A stretch of DNA of 64,000 bases from Dyella subtropica. Its GTDB lineage: Bacteria > Pseudomonadota > Gammaproteobacteria > Xanthomonadales > Rhodanobacteraceae. Both the position numbers and the translations under genes were made by a program. Positions 35,602-44,775 of this stretch are shown here, piece by piece. Every line of letters starts with the position of its first letter. Position 1 is the stretch's first letter. Location: contig NZ_JAPDPD010000006.1 of NCBI RefSeq assembly GCF_026283965.1, positions 151,847-215,846 of the forward strand. Reading direction: 5' to 3'. Below the pieces are notes generated by a model. That model saw nothing but the letters and a program-made list of their open reading frames with translations, was not told the origin of the DNA and did no database searches.

Positions 35602-36093
35602 TTAGCGGACTTTGGCGGCGTTGGCCGGCGCGGGCCGTGGTGTGTAGCGAACGGAAATCAACGCGATGCGATCGCCAGCGCGTACGTAGCGTTGCGGGCC
35701 GGTGACGGAGGTTTCGCCGAATTCCAGTCGTTGTCCGTCGAGGGTGAGCACCGCCGCCGGTGGGGCGAGGCCGATTTTTGCAGGGTCGAAGTCGCTCGCC
35801 GGACGCCAGCTCAGCACCGCCGCGGTAGCGGTGGCGGCCAGTTCGGTGAGGCGGCCGTCATCGGCGGGGCCAGATGCGCCGTCGCTGGCCTGCCAGTGGC
35901 CGTCGCGCTTGGTGTAGTGCTCGGCGGGGACGCCGGGCAGTTCGAGATCGATGCGATGGATCGTTGTCGGATCGAGGCTGAGCAAGGTGCCGGGATCGGT
36001 CATGCGATCATCGCGCCACTGCCAGCCGGCCAACCCAACCAGCACCAGTGCGCCTGCGATCAACATCAAGCGTTGGCGTATCGATCGCTTCAT
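35602..36093 (-). CDS. DUF4340-like membrane-anchored protein
   Basis: ATG 36093 overlaps the preceding stop by 4 bases (ATGA), which sets the start. The 163-residue product has an N-terminal anchor ([18 protein letters not shown]) and a beta-rich domain with [25 protein letters not shown] and [19 protein letters not shown], the DUF4340 pattern (repeats that read as covalently linked strands). It is the last gene of an ABC operon in which such proteins accompany a GldG-like subunit. Exact role unknown. Confidence 0.75.
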   Translation of the reverse strand: MKRSIRQRLMLIAGALVLVGLAGWQWRDDRMTDPGTLLSLDPTTIHRIDLELPGVPAEHYTKRDGHWQASDGASGPADDGRLTELAATATAAVLSWRPASDFDPAKIGLAPPAAVLTLDGQRLEFGETSVTGPQRYVRAGDRIALISVRYTPRPAPANAAKVR

Positions 36094-37445
36094 GCGCGGC
36101 GTCGACGCCATACGATCACGCCACCGATCCCCAGCAGCAGCAACGGCAGGCCGACGAGGAAGCCGAGCGTGACGGCATTGAGCTGACCCTGGCTGATTTG
36201 CAGCAAGCGATCCGGTGCGCCGCGCGGCGGCAGGTTCACCAGCGCGTCGTCGCCGAGCAGCCAGTCGAACACGCGCTCGCCCAAGGCGCGGTTGCCGCCG
36301 TTGCCGAGGAAAGTGTTGGAGAGAAAATCGCCGTCGCCGATCACCACCACGCGCTGCTCGCCTTTGTCGGGGCTGGGCGAGAGACGGGTGAGCGCGAAAC
36401 CGAAATCCAGCGGGCCCTTCAACTCGCCGGCCTCAGCGTCGTACCGGATGTCGGAAGCGTGGGCGTTGTCGATGGGCTTGAATGCGGTCCAGCTCTGCGG
36501 GCCGGAGCGCAGGAAGGCATAGACCTCCCAGCCGCTGCGGTTCACTTGCGCCAACGCGGAGACCTGCGGGAACAGCGTGGTGAGCGTGAAGCCGCGAGTG
36601 ATCGCATGAATCGGATAGCTGCCTAGCGCGATCAGCCGCGGGTCCTGCAGACCCAATGCCGTGCCTTGGCCATCCACCAGCACGCCCGGCAGTACGCGTA
36701 CGCCGAGTGCATCGGCCAGCGGCTGCAGCCCCAGGTCCTCATTGGCCGGCTCGGTCAGCCACAGCAGATTGCCGCCATTGGCGACGTAGTCGGTCAACGC
36801 CTTCACGGCGCCTGGCGGCAGCGCCAGTGTGGGGCTGGCCAGCACCACCAGATCAGTGTGCTGCGGCACCGCCGTTACCTGCGAGAAGTTCAGCGGCACG
36901 GCGCGCATGCCGCGGCCTTCCAGCTGCGCCGTGAACATGCCGAGATCGGCGTTGGCCTTGCCGTCGGCGTGGCGTTCGCCGTCGCCAGTGACGAAGGCGA
37001 CGACGCGCTCGCCGCCACGTGCAAGGCGTTCCAGTGCATTGGTGAGGCTGCGCTCGGAGAGTTCGTCCAGCCGCTGCTCGCGGTTCTGGTAATGCAGGAT
37101 CAGTGCGCCATCCACCGTGATGCCCAGCTCGCGCATGGCGGCCGGGTCTTGCTGCGGATCGACGAAGCGCAAGGTGAGATCGGGTTTCACCCGGCGATAG
37201 CGCTCGATGAAGCTGCTGACGGTCTGGCGCAGATCGCCCCGCGGGTTGGCGTAGCTGACGATGTCCACCGGGCCGGTCAGCGTGGCCAGCACCGCCTGGC
37301 TTTCCGGCGTGAGGCTGGAGCGGCCTTCGTGACTCCAGTCCGCGATGTGGTTGTGGCGGACGGTGAGGTAGCCGATGGCGCCGGCGCCAGCCAGCAGGGC
37401 CAATGCGAACAGCCAGCCATCCAGACGTCTAAACCCTCGTGCCAT
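36090..37445 (-). CDS. GldG-like ABC transporter auxiliary protein
   Basis: The 451-residue protein has one helix at each end (about 10-30 and 425-445) and a large periplasmic region. The GldG/IFT52-type fold is shown by PVDIVSYANP, FIERYRRVKPDLTLRFVDPQQDP, VVAFVTGDGERHA and VVIGDGDFLSNTFLGNGGNRALGERVFDWLLGDD, a pattern shared with Gld and DUF4350 proteins. It overlaps both neighbours and must assemble with the permease and ATPase. In Bacteroidota this module supports gliding; here the function is unknown. Confidence 0.8.
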   Translation of the reverse strand: MARGFRRLDGWLFALALLAGAGAIGYLTVRHNHIADWSHEGRSSLTPESQAVLATLTGPVDIVSYANPRGDLRQTVSSFIERYRRVKPDLTLRFVDPQQDPAAMRELGITVDGALILHYQNREQRLDELSERSLTNALERLARGGERVVAFVTGDGERHADGKANADLGMFTAQLEGRGMRAVPLNFSQVTAVPQHTDLVVLASPTLALPPGAVKALTDYVANGGNLLWLTEPANEDLGLQPLADALGVRVLPGVLVDGQGTALGLQDPRLIALGSYPIHAITRGFTLTTLFPQVSALAQVNRSGWEVYAFLRSGPQSWTAFKPIDNAHASDIRYDAEAGELKGPLDFGFALTRLSPSPDKGEQRVVVIGDGDFLSNTFLGNGGNRALGERVFDWLLGDDALVNLPPRGAPDRLLQISQGQLNAVTLGFLVGLPLLLLGIGGVIVWRRRRA

Positions 37446-38233
37446 CAGCCGAGCTCCTTGTCAGCCGCGAGGCGGCGCGTCGCCAAGGCCAGTGCCACGG
37501 CAATGGCCAGCACGAACCAGGCTATATCCGCGCTGGACACCAATCCACGCAGCAGGGCTTCCAGATGAGTGCTCATCGCCAGCCAGTTGACCAGATCGTT
37601 GTCGACGCCAGCTTTCTGCGCGGCGAGATTCACAGTGAAGAGCGCCAGGCTCAGGGTCAGGCTGGCGGTCGCGGCGATGGCCGGCAGCGAAGCGAACGCT
37701 GAACAGGCGATGCCGATGGCGCCCAGCGCGGCGAGCGCCAGCACCAGTCCCAGCGTGGCGGCGGCGAACTTGCCCCAATCCAGGTGCGTGCCGTGGGCGA
37801 GGCTCAATGGCATGGCCAGCGTCAGCGCCAGCCAGCACAGCAGCCACAGCAACACGGCCAGATATTTGCCCAGCACGATCTTCGACGGCGCGAGTCCGCT
37901 GGCGAACAGCAGCGGTAGCGTGCCGTTGGCGCGATCGCCGGCCAGCGTCGACATGGTGAGCAACGGCACGATCAGCAAGGCCAGTTCGGTCAAGCCGAAC
38001 GGCAGGATGCCGACGGTCAATGCGCTGCTGAGCAGCGGCACGCCGACCAGATCGGTGTAACCGGGGCCGCCCGGCAAGGCAGCCAGCTTGATCTGGTTGT
38101 CGAGGAAGTTGCCCAGCAGCAGCACGAAGCGCCATGCCAGCTGGGCCAGTGTGAGCGCGGCCAGGACCCAGGCCAGCGGGCGAACGAACAGGCGGCGCAG
38201 TTCCAGCCGGGTCACCGCGAACGTCGAACTCAT
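37445..38233 (-). CDS. ABC-2 type permease, GldF-like
   Basis: The 262-residue protein has six hydrophobic helices and the ABC-2 permease sequence LLIVPLLTMSTLAGDRANGTLPLLFASGLAPSKIVLGKYLAVLLWLL, in which the RANGTLPLL loop is diagnostic. It shares one base with the next gene (TGATG) and 4 bases with the ATPase gene. It is the membrane subunit of a GldAFG-like exporter. Confidence 0.88.
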   Translation of the reverse strand: MSSTFAVTRLELRRLFVRPLAWVLAALTLAQLAWRFVLLLGNFLDNQIKLAALPGGPGYTDLVGVPLLSSALTVGILPFGLTELALLIVPLLTMSTLAGDRANGTLPLLFASGLAPSKIVLGKYLAVLLWLLCWLALTLAMPLSLAHGTHLDWGKFAAATLGLVLALAALGAIGIACSAFASLPAIAATASLTLSLALFTVNLAAQKAGVDNDLVNWLAMSTHLEALLRGLVSSADIAWFVLAIAVALALATRRLAADKELG

Positions 38234-38988
38234 GCGGTTGGGTTCCTTCTGTTGTTCATGGCACCGTTGTTCATGGCGATGTCAAAAAAGGTCCGCTCCA
38301 GCGCCTTGTGATCGCTATCGGTGACCGCCGCATCGTGGCGCAAGCTGCCCTCATGCAGAATCGCCACGCGATCGCACATGGCGGTGACCTCGGCCAGCAG
38401 ATGGGTGGAAAGGATCACCGCAGTGCCGGCCGCGGCTTCTTCGCGGATCACGGTGCGGAGTGCGGCCACCTGCACGGGGTCGAGGGCGTTGGCCGGTTCG
38501 TCCAGCACCAGCAGCGCCGGTCGATGCAGTAGCGCGCAGGCCAGGCCCAAACGTTGCCGCTGGCCCTGTGAGAGCACGCCGGCCAAGCGGCGCAGCAGCG
38601 ATCCCAGTTCCAGTCGCTGGATGATGGTGTCGCGCGCCTGTTTGAGCGCGTTGCTGCGAAGGCCGCGCAGACGTCCATGAGCCACCAAATGCTCGCTGAC
38701 GGTCAGTTCTGGCCACAAAGGGGCACGTTCCGGCAGCCAGCCGACCAGCTGACGAGCCAGCGCGGGATGCTCCAGGAAGTCTTCGCCGCTCAGTTGGATG
38801 CCGCCGCTGTCGGGGCGCAAGGCACCGGCGATCATCGACAGAGTGGTGGACTTGCCCGCCCCGTTGACGCCAAGCAGGCCAAGGATCTGCCCCCTGTCCA
38901 GCGTCAGGCTGAGACGCTCCACGGCGGGCCGCCCGGCGCGATGCCGGCGAAGCTGATCAAGCTTTAACAGGGGTTGTGGCAAAGTCAT
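38230..38988 (-). CDS. ABC transporter ATP-binding protein, GldA-like
   Basis: The 252-residue ATPase has Walker A LLGVNGAGKSTTLSMIAG, the Q-loop in LVGWLPERAPLWPELTVSEHL, the signature LSQGQRQRLGLACALLHRP, Walker B LLVLDEPANALDPVQ and the H-loop ILSTHLLAEVTAMCDR. It energises the permease encoded downstream. First gene of the four-gene operon. Confidence 0.92.
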   Translation of the reverse strand: MTLPQPLLKLDQLRRHRAGRPAVERLSLTLDRGQILGLLGVNGAGKSTTLSMIAGALRPDSGGIQLSGEDFLEHPALARQLVGWLPERAPLWPELTVSEHLVAHGRLRGLRSNALKQARDTIIQRLELGSLLRRLAGVLSQGQRQRLGLACALLHRPALLVLDEPANALDPVQVAALRTVIREEAAAGTAVILSTHLLAEVTAMCDRVAILHEGSLRHDAAVTDSDHKALERTFFDIAMNNGAMNNRRNPTA

Positions 38989-39149
38989 TGCTTGATTGTC
39001 ACGGTGCCCCCATGGTTAAACAACCGGTGGGTGCCGTTCTTGCGTGTGAAGACACGTTCCATTTGGTCGCGCGATGACGTGGCGCGGCCGTGCTGGTGGG
39101 TATGGAAACCCTCGATTAGACTCGCTTTCAACCTATCTGAGTGTTTCTC

Positions 39150-40346
39150 ATGCTCGACACAGTGCTCAACTTCCTGTCCAACGGCCTCACTGGCGCCAGT
39201 TGGGTCACCATGCTGGTGTACGTGCTGGTGATGACGCAGATCACCATCTTCACGGTGACGCTGTACCTGCATCGCAGCCAGACCCATCGCGGCGTGGATT
39301 TCCACCCGGCGCTGGCCAACTTCTTCCGTTTCTGGGGCTGGCTCACCACGGGCATGGTCACCAAGGAGTGGGTGGCGATCCATCGCAAGCACCACGCCAA
39401 GGTGGAGACCGAGGAAGATCCGCACAGCCCGATGATCTTCGGCATCAAGAAGGTGTTCTGGGACGGCGTGTCGCTCTATCGCGAGGCCAGCTACAACAGA
39501 GCCGACATGGAGAAGTACGGTCGCGGTACGCCGGAAGACTGGTTCGAGCGCAAGCTGTTCAGCGGTCACCCGTACTGGGGCCCGACCCTGATGCTGCTCA
39601 TCAATCTCGCGTTGTTCGGTGTGATCGGTGCGGCCATTTGGGCCGTGCAGATGATCTGGATCCCGTTCTGGGCCGCCGGCTTCGTCAACGGCATCGGCCA
39701 CTGGTGGGGCTATCGCAACTTCGAGAGCGCCGACACCGCGCGCAATCTGTCGCCGTGGGGCATCTGGATCGGTGGCGAAGAGTTGCACAACAACCACCAT
39801 GCCTTCCCGAGCTCGGCCAAGTTCGCCCTGCGCAAGTGGGAATTCGACATCGGCTGGGCCGCCATCTGCGCATTGCGCGCCGTGGGTCTGGCCAAGGTGC
39901 TGCGCGTCGCGCCGACGCTTGACGTGCGTCCGAACGTGCACCTGCCGGACGCTGAAACGCTGAAGGCCTTGCTCACCCATCGCTTCCAGGCGATGACCGA
40001 CTACTACCGTGGCGTGATCATGCCGACCCTGCGCGACGAAGCGCAGCACGCCGGTGAGAACATCAAATCGATCCCGCGCCGCCTGCGCCGCTCGCTCGCC
40101 GATGGCGGCCGTTGGCTCGACAACGAAGGCCGCGATCGCATGCAGGCCGTACTGGCCAAGCGTCCCAACCTGCGCGTCGTGTGCGACTTCCGCGCCCGCC
40201 TCGCCGAATTGATGGAGCAGCGCGGTGCCGAGCAGGCTCTGAAGGGTCTGCAGCAGTGGATCGCCGAAGCCGAGCAGAGCGGCATCCGCGCCCTGCAGGA
40301 TTTCGCCAAGCGCCTGAAGACCTACGCGGTCAGCAGCGCCGCCTGA
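39150..40346 (+). CDS. Fatty acid desaturase (delta-9 acyl-lipid/acyl-CoA type)
   Basis: ATG 39150 is preferred over a GTG at 39141. The 398-residue membrane protein has all three histidine boxes: HRSQTHRG (residues 34-41), HRKHH in VAIHRKHHAK and HNNHH in EELHNNHHAF. A second hydrophobic pair separates the boxes as in stearoyl-CoA desaturases. A 150-residue charged helical extension follows the last box. It introduces a double bond into membrane fatty acids with an unidentified electron donor. A strong terminator follows the stop. Confidence 0.9.
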   Translation: MLDTVLNFLSNGLTGASWVTMLVYVLVMTQITIFTVTLYLHRSQTHRGVDFHPALANFFRFWGWLTTGMVTKEWVAIHRKHHAKVETEEDPHSPMIFGIKKVFWDGVSLYREASYNRADMEKYGRGTPEDWFERKLFSGHPYWGPTLMLLINLALFGVIGAAIWAVQMIWIPFWAAGFVNGIGHWWGYRNFESADTARNLSPWGIWIGGEELHNNHHAFPSSAKFALRKWEFDIGWAAICALRAVGLAKVLRVAPTLDVRPNVHLPDAETLKALLTHRFQAMTDYYRGVIMPTLRDEAQHAGENIKSIPRRLRRSLADGGRWLDNEGRDRMQAVLAKRPNLRVVCDFRARLAELMEQRGAEQALKGLQQWIAEAEQSGIRALQDFAKRLKTYAVSSAA

Positions 40347-40371
40347 TTCGCGGCCATCGAACGATGAAAAG

Positions 40372-40398
40372 GCCCGCCCTTCCGGCGGGCTTTTTTTT
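40372..40398 (+). terminator. Rho-independent terminator
   Basis: GCCCGCC-CTTCC-GGCGGGC is a perfect 7-base stem followed by eight T. It lies 25 bases after the desaturase stop. Confidence 0.92.
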
Positions 40399-40461
40399 GG
40401 CGTGCGTGGGCGCGCGCGTTGGGTTTAAATGCGGCGCATCGGAATGGGCAGTGGAGCAAGG

Positions 40462-41571
40462 ATGAGCTTGCGTGTTGTGGTGATCGGCGCCACGGGTGTT
40501 TTCGGGTCCCGGGTGGCGCGCCGCCTGGCGCATGACCACCGCTTCGCCCTGATCCTGGCTGGGCGTCATCGCCTATCGCTGGATGAGATGCGTACCGCTA
40601 TCGGTGACTCGTCCGTGCAAACAGCGGAGCTTGATGTATCCGGCGGTGATTTCGCGGTGGCATTGGCCGCACTGCGGCCGCAATTGGTGATTCACACCGC
40701 AGGCCCCTTCCAGGGCCAGGACTACCGCGTGGCGGAAGCCTGTCTGGCCTGTGGCAGCGACTATGTGGATCTGGCCGACGGCCGCGCTTTTGTCAGTGGC
40801 ATGGAGCGTTTGGACGCTCGCGCGAAAGCCGCTGGGCGTCTGCTGGTCAGCGGCGCATCGAGCGTGCCCGCGCTGAGCGCCGCCGTCGTGGATGCCTTGT
40901 TGCCGCGTTTTCGCCAGCTCGATGCCATCGAACATGCCATCAACCCGGGCAACCGCACGCCGCGCGGCGATGCCACCGTGGCTTCAATCCTGGGTTATTG
41001 CGGGCGACCCATTCGCGTGTGGCGCGATGGGCGTTGGCAGCGGGTCTATGGCTGGATGGATGGCAAACGGCAAATGTTTTCCTTCGGGCGACGTCGTGTG
41101 GGTGCATGCGAAATCCCGGACCTGGAGCTGTTTCCCGCGCGCTATTCGCAGGTGCGCACCGTGCTGTTCCGTGCTGGTTTGGAATTGCCGCTACTGCAGG
41201 CCGGTACCTGGTGTGCGGCGGCTCTGGTGAGGCTGGGCCTGATGCGCGACCTGGCGGCATGCGCGCCAGCCTTGCGGCGCTTCAGTGAGCGCTTTATCCG
41301 TTTCGGTTCGGATATCGGCGGCATGGTGGTGGAGCTGAGCGGCACGGACATGGATGACAAGCCGTTGCGGCTGCGCTGGTGGCTCGATGCGGCGGCTGGC
41401 GACGGGCCGCAGGTGCCGGTGACGCCGGCGGTTGTGCTGGCGCAACGCCTTGCAGATGGGTTGATCGATGCCAAGGGCGCGCAGCCTTGTATGGGTCTGC
41501 TGACGCTGGATCAGCTGGAAGCAGGCTTCGCGGGTTACGCCTTGCGTACAGGCATGGATACGCTCAGTTGA
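40462..41571 (+). CDS. Saccharopine dehydrogenase-like NAD(P)-binding protein
   Basis: ATG 40462 has GGAGCAAGG upstream. The 369-residue protein has the Rossmann motif VIGATGVFGSRVARRL, then ALILAGRHR, VIHTAGPFQGQDYRVAEACLACGSDYVDLADGR, which is the saccharopine dehydrogenase / trans-acting enoyl reductase pattern. In related bacteria this enzyme type neighbours a DUF4166 protein, as it does here at 41637. The substrate is unknown. Confidence 0.82.
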   Translation: MSLRVVVIGATGVFGSRVARRLAHDHRFALILAGRHRLSLDEMRTAIGDSSVQTAELDVSGGDFAVALAALRPQLVIHTAGPFQGQDYRVAEACLACGSDYVDLADGRAFVSGMERLDARAKAAGRLLVSGASSVPALSAAVVDALLPRFRQLDAIEHAINPGNRTPRGDATVASILGYCGRPIRVWRDGRWQRVYGWMDGKRQMFSFGRRRVGACEIPDLELFPARYSQVRTVLFRAGLELPLLQAGTWCAAALVRLGLMRDLAACAPALRRFSERFIRFGSDIGGMVVELSGTDMDDKPLRLRWWLDAAAGDGPQVPVTPAVVLAQRLADGLIDAKGAQPCMGLLTLDQLEAGFAGYALRTGMDTLS

Positions 41572-41636
41572 GCCTGTTCAGTCGATGAAGCGCCAGGTCT
41601 GCGCGGGATCCGGCAGACGGCATAATGACGGGCGCG

Positions 41637-42188
41637 CTATTCGCGTTCGTCGGTGATTTCCAGCCAGCCGCGATAGGCAATCAGCTGCCCGAGTAAGGGC
41701 AGTCGGGTGTCGATATGGAAAACATAGCGGCCGTGTTCTGCGGTGCTGCGTGAAAGCACGCTGCCGAGCAGCGCTCGCGGCACAGGCAGGCCGAGGAAGC
41801 GCCCCCGTTTCAGCTGCCAATCGATGGTCTCGCCGTCCCTGCTCAAGGTGAAATACAGGGCCATCGGTCCGAGCTGCTCGCGCAGATGTTTACCGTCGGC
41901 GGAGCGCTCAAGCGTAGAGCGCATTTGCCCGTTCTCGAAAAGCCGGGTCCAGGTTTCCCGACCGCCCTCTCGCTCGATGGTCAGTTCGAGGGGTTGGTCC
42001 TTGCCGGGTTCAGGCAGGCCGAGCAGCCTGCGTAGGAGCTTGGCTGGGAAATGGCTGGCGCCTTCGACTTGAGCCATGCCTCTTGCATGCACGTGCCTGG
42101 AAGATCCGTGCATGCGTTGCACGGCATTCGCCAGCAGGGGCCAGTCGGTGGGGCTGATAAGGGCTGGGAATAACGCATGTGGCGACAC
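41637..42188 (-). CDS. DUF4166-domain protein
   Basis: The 183-residue protein starts at GTG 42188, the only suitable start. It has FPALISPTDWPLLANAVQRMHG, HVHARGMAQVEG and, in the second half, GQMRSTLERSADGKHLREQLGPMALYFTLS and LLGQLIAYRGWLEI, as in DUF4166. It converges with the saccharopine dehydrogenase-like gene (65 bases between stops), the opposite of an operon, although the two families are commonly paired. Confidence 0.75.
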   Translation of the reverse strand: MSPHALFPALISPTDWPLLANAVQRMHGSSRHVHARGMAQVEGASHFPAKLLRRLLGLPEPGKDQPLELTIEREGGRETWTRLFENGQMRSTLERSADGKHLREQLGPMALYFTLSRDGETIDWQLKRGRFLGLPVPRALLGSVLSRSTAEHGRYVFHIDTRLPLLGQLIAYRGWLEITDERE

Positions 42189-42287
42189 GGCGCGATCATG
42201 CTTGGGCTGTAGTGGGCGGGCAATGGGTAAGCCCTTGAAAAGACCCCCTGGCCTAGACAGTTGACCTCCCTGTCAAAGGCCATAAAA

Positions 42288-42311
42288 AAACCCGCCACAA
42301 GGGCGGGTTTC
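42288..42311 (-). terminator. Rho-independent terminator of rpmB-rpmG
   Basis: On the minus strand AACCCGCC and GGCGGGTT form an 8-base stem with a 5-base loop, followed by TTTTT. It lies 19 bases after the rpmG stop. Confidence 0.9.
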
Positions 42312-42329
42312 TTCAGGAGCAGCGATCAA

Positions 42330-42497
42330 TTACTTGATCTTGCCTTCCTTGTAGATCACGTGCTTGCGAACGACCGGATCGTACTTCTTGAACTCGAACT
42401 TTTCCGGCGTGTTCTTCTTGTTCTTCTGCGTGGTGTAGAAGTGGCCGGTACCGGCCGAGGAGATCAGGCGGATCTTGTCTTGTTTGCTATTAGCCAT
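42330..42497 (-). CDS. rpmG: 50S ribosomal protein L33
   Basis: The 55-residue protein reads [20 protein letters not shown] and continues [23 protein letters not shown] with a basic C-terminus (IYKEGKIK). It lacks the CxxC pairs of the zinc-binding form, so it is the cysteine-free paralogue. It lies 10 bases after rpmB, as usual in proteobacteria, and is followed by a terminator. Confidence 0.95.
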   Translation of the reverse strand: MANSKQDKIRLISSAGTGHFYTTQKNKKNTPEKFEFKKYDPVVRKHVIYKEGKIK

Positions 42498-42507
42498 GGC
42501 TCAATCC

Positions 42508-42744
42508 TCAGACCTTTTCGCCGCGAGCACGCAGGTCGGCGATCACGGCCTCGATGCCCTTCTTGTCGATGGTGCGCAGCGCCTGGTTGGAGACGCGCAG
42601 TTTGACCCAGCGATTCTCGCTGGCGACCCAGAAGCGACGCTCATGCAGGTTCGGCAACCAGCGGCGACGGGTCTTGTTGTTTGCGTGCGAGACATTGTTG
42701 CCGGTCTGCACACCTTTTCCGGTGACTTGGCAAATACGGGCCAT
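42508..42744 (-). CDS. rpmB: 50S ribosomal protein L28
   Basis: The 78-residue protein starts [20 protein letters not shown] and has [18 protein letters not shown], the normal L28 sequence and length. It is the first gene of the rpmB-rpmG pair. A GAGGTCATC ribosome site lies just upstream of ATG 42744. Confidence 0.97.
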   Translation of the reverse strand: MARICQVTGKGVQTGNNVSHANNKTRRRWLPNLHERRFWVASENRWVKLRVSNQALRTIDKKGIEAVIADLRARGEKV

Positions 42745-43096
42745 GATGACCTCCGTGACTGTGCTCTATAAAGAGCAGCGTTTACCGCCCGTTGGCCAGG
42801 GCGACATCGGCCCAGCGGCGCCTTGCGCCACGCGATGCTGGAGGGTGCTGCTTTCGGGGGCTGCCGTGAGGTCCGCATCGCGTTGCGAACGTGCCCGAAA
42901 GATCGGGCCGGCATGGCCGAGCCGCGCATTCTCCCAGAAAACCCGCCCGCTGCGCAAACTTTGACCAATCTGTGCTGAGAGCCTGTTCGATATCTCTGAC
43001 CCGCGGGGCGGCTATGTCTCATGGCGGCTGGCGGGGATGTATGGAACAATCGGCCTCTTTGTCGTTTCCGCATACGTTAATAGCGAGGGGTTTCCG
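42745..43096. other. Divergent intergenic region rpmB/secB
   Basis: No gene is visible in these 352 bases. It should contain promoters for both directions. A GAGAGCCTGTTCG string at 42977 resembles the arm end of the palindrome at 29843. No terminator is seen. Confidence 0.4.
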
Positions 43097-43591
43097 ATGG
43101 CAGATGTCACCGCCAATGGCCAGGCTGGCCAGCCGCAGCTGGTGCTGCAGAAGATCTATGTGAAGGATGTGTCCTACGAAGCGCCCAACGCGCCGCAGAT
43201 TTTCCAGGAGATTGGCGAGACCGACCAGCAGCCGCAGGTTCAGCTGAATCTGGGCCAGAAGGCCACGGATCTCGGCAACGACCTGTATGAGGTGGTGCTG
43301 AGCCTTACCCTGACCTGCACCGTCGGCGAGCGCACCGCTTATCTGGCCGAAGTGCAGCAGGCTGGCGTGTTTGGCGTGGCTGGCTTCAACGAGGCCGATC
43401 ATGCCGGCATCATCGGCAGCTACTGCCCGAACCTGCTGTTCCCCTACGCCCGCCAGGTGATCTCGGCGTTGGTGATGGAGGGTGGCTTCCCGCCGTTCCT
43501 GCTGCAGCCGATCAACTTCGACGCACTGTACGCCGAGCAGGCTCGCCGCTTGGCCGGTGGTGGCGACGAGACCCCGGTGCTCAACAGCTGA
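43097..43591 (+). CDS. secB: Protein-export chaperone SecB
   Basis: ATG 43097 with GCGAGGGG upstream gives a 164-residue SecB: LQKIYVKDVSYEAPNAPQIF (family start), VVLSLTLTCTVGERTAYLAEVQQAGVF and CPNLLFPYARQVISALVMEGGFPP. SecB tetramers hold unfolded preproteins for SecA. The gene is followed 9 bases later by gpsA, a common pairing. Confidence 0.97.
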   Translation: MADVTANGQAGQPQLVLQKIYVKDVSYEAPNAPQIFQEIGETDQQPQVQLNLGQKATDLGNDLYEVVLSLTLTCTVGERTAYLAEVQQAGVFGVAGFNEADHAGIIGSYCPNLLFPYARQVISALVMEGGFPPFLLQPINFDALYAEQARRLAGGGDETPVLNS

Positions 43592-43600
43592 GCACCCGCC

Positions 43601-44626
43601 ATGGCTGAATATCCGACTCTGGCGGTCCTTGGAGCCGGTTCGTGGGGTACAGCGCTTGCCGCGCTGGCCTCACGTAATGGCGTACCCACCCGCTTGTGGG
43701 GCCGTGACGCCAAAGCGCTGGCGGCCATAGCCGAAAGCGGTCAGAACCAGCGCTATCTGCCGGAGATCCAATTGCCGGCGGAGCTACAGTACGAAAGCGA
43801 TCTCGCCGCCGCCGTGCGCGGTGCCGAGGTCGTCTTGCTGGTCGTACCGAGCCACGCTTTCGCCTCCATGCTGGACGAGATCGCGCCCCTGCTCGAACCT
43901 GGCGCCAGCATTGCCTGGGCTACCAAGGGTTTTGAGCCGGGCACCGGCCGTTTCCTGCATGAACTGGTGGCTGAGAAGCTGCCGGGACGTGCCGCGGCGG
44001 TCATCACCGGCCCGTCCTTCGCCAAGGAAGTCGCTCTGGGCATGCCCAGCGCCGTCACCGTGCATTCGGACGACGATGCGTTTGCGCATCAACTCGCCTT
44101 GATGCTGCACGCACCGAACTTCCGCGCTTATTCCGGCAGTGATGTGCTGGGTGCCGAGCTGGGCGGCGCGATGAAGAACGTGCTGGCGGTCGCCACGGGC
44201 GTCGCCGACGGCATGGAGCTGGGCCTCAACGCCCGCGCCGGCCTGATCACCCGCGGCATGAACGAGATGCTGCGACTGGGCGTGGCGCTTGGCGCGCGCC
44301 CGGAAACGTTGATGGGCCTTTCCGGGCTCGGCGACCTGGTGCTCACCTGCACCGGCGATCTGTCGCGCAACCGCCGTCTCGGTCTTGCGCTGGGTCGCGG
44401 CATCGGCATCGACGAGGCTGTGCGTCAGATCGGCCAGGTGGTGGAAAGCGTGGTTACTGCCGATGAAGTGGCCCGGCTGGCCTCCAAGCACGGCTTGGAC
44501 CTGCCCATCAGTAGCGGCGTACGCGCCGTTCTGCATGGCGAAGTGACCCCGGTCGAAGGCTTGAAGGCGCTGATGTCGCGCGAGCAGAAGCCGGAATACC
44601 CGCAGGGCCTGTTCGGGCCATTCTAA
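43601..44626 (+). CDS. gpsA: Glycerol-3-phosphate dehydrogenase (NAD(P)+)
   Basis: The 341-residue protein starts [18 protein letters not shown], the NAD(P) Rossmann motif, followed by [35 protein letters not shown] (substrate-binding) and [18 protein letters not shown] with the catalytic lysine. It makes sn-glycerol 3-phosphate from dihydroxyacetone phosphate for phospholipids, feeding PlsB encoded at 19793. Confidence 0.97.
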   Translation: MAEYPTLAVLGAGSWGTALAALASRNGVPTRLWGRDAKALAAIAESGQNQRYLPEIQLPAELQYESDLAAAVRGAEVVLLVVPSHAFASMLDEIAPLLEPGASIAWATKGFEPGTGRFLHELVAEKLPGRAAAVITGPSFAKEVALGMPSAVTVHSDDDAFAHQLALMLHAPNFRAYSGSDVLGAELGGAMKNVLAVATGVADGMELGLNARAGLITRGMNEMLRLGVALGARPETLMGLSGLGDLVLTCTGDLSRNRRLGLALGRGIGIDEAVRQIGQVVESVVTADEVARLASKHGLDLPISSGVRAVLHGEVTPVEGLKALMSREQKPEYPQGLFGPF

Positions 44627-44672
44627 GCGGCCGTTCGTGCGCGCCGATTTACCCCCATCACTTCGTTTGAAT

Positions 44673-44715
44673 CGCGCCTTTGCGCCCGTCGTCAAAAAAC
44701 GAGCGCAAAGGCGCG
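44673..44715. terminator. Hairpin between gpsA and the SNF2 helicase gene
   Basis: CGCGCCTTTGCGC and GCGCAAAGGCGCG form a 13-base perfect stem with a 17-base loop containing AAAAAA. No T run follows, so it is more a structure than a proven terminator. It supports placing the next start at 44776 rather than in the upstream in-frame extension. Confidence 0.55.
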
Positions 44716-44775
44716 CACACGCGCATCGGCCTTGCTAAGCTCGGTCTTTTGGTTGCCCCGGCGGACCGCACGCGC

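Noticed and set aside
16531..42990. GAGCCTGTTC strings at 16532 and 42979 as ends of a mobile element
   Set aside because: Only about 10 bases are shared with the palindrome arm at 29843 and no partner arm was found.
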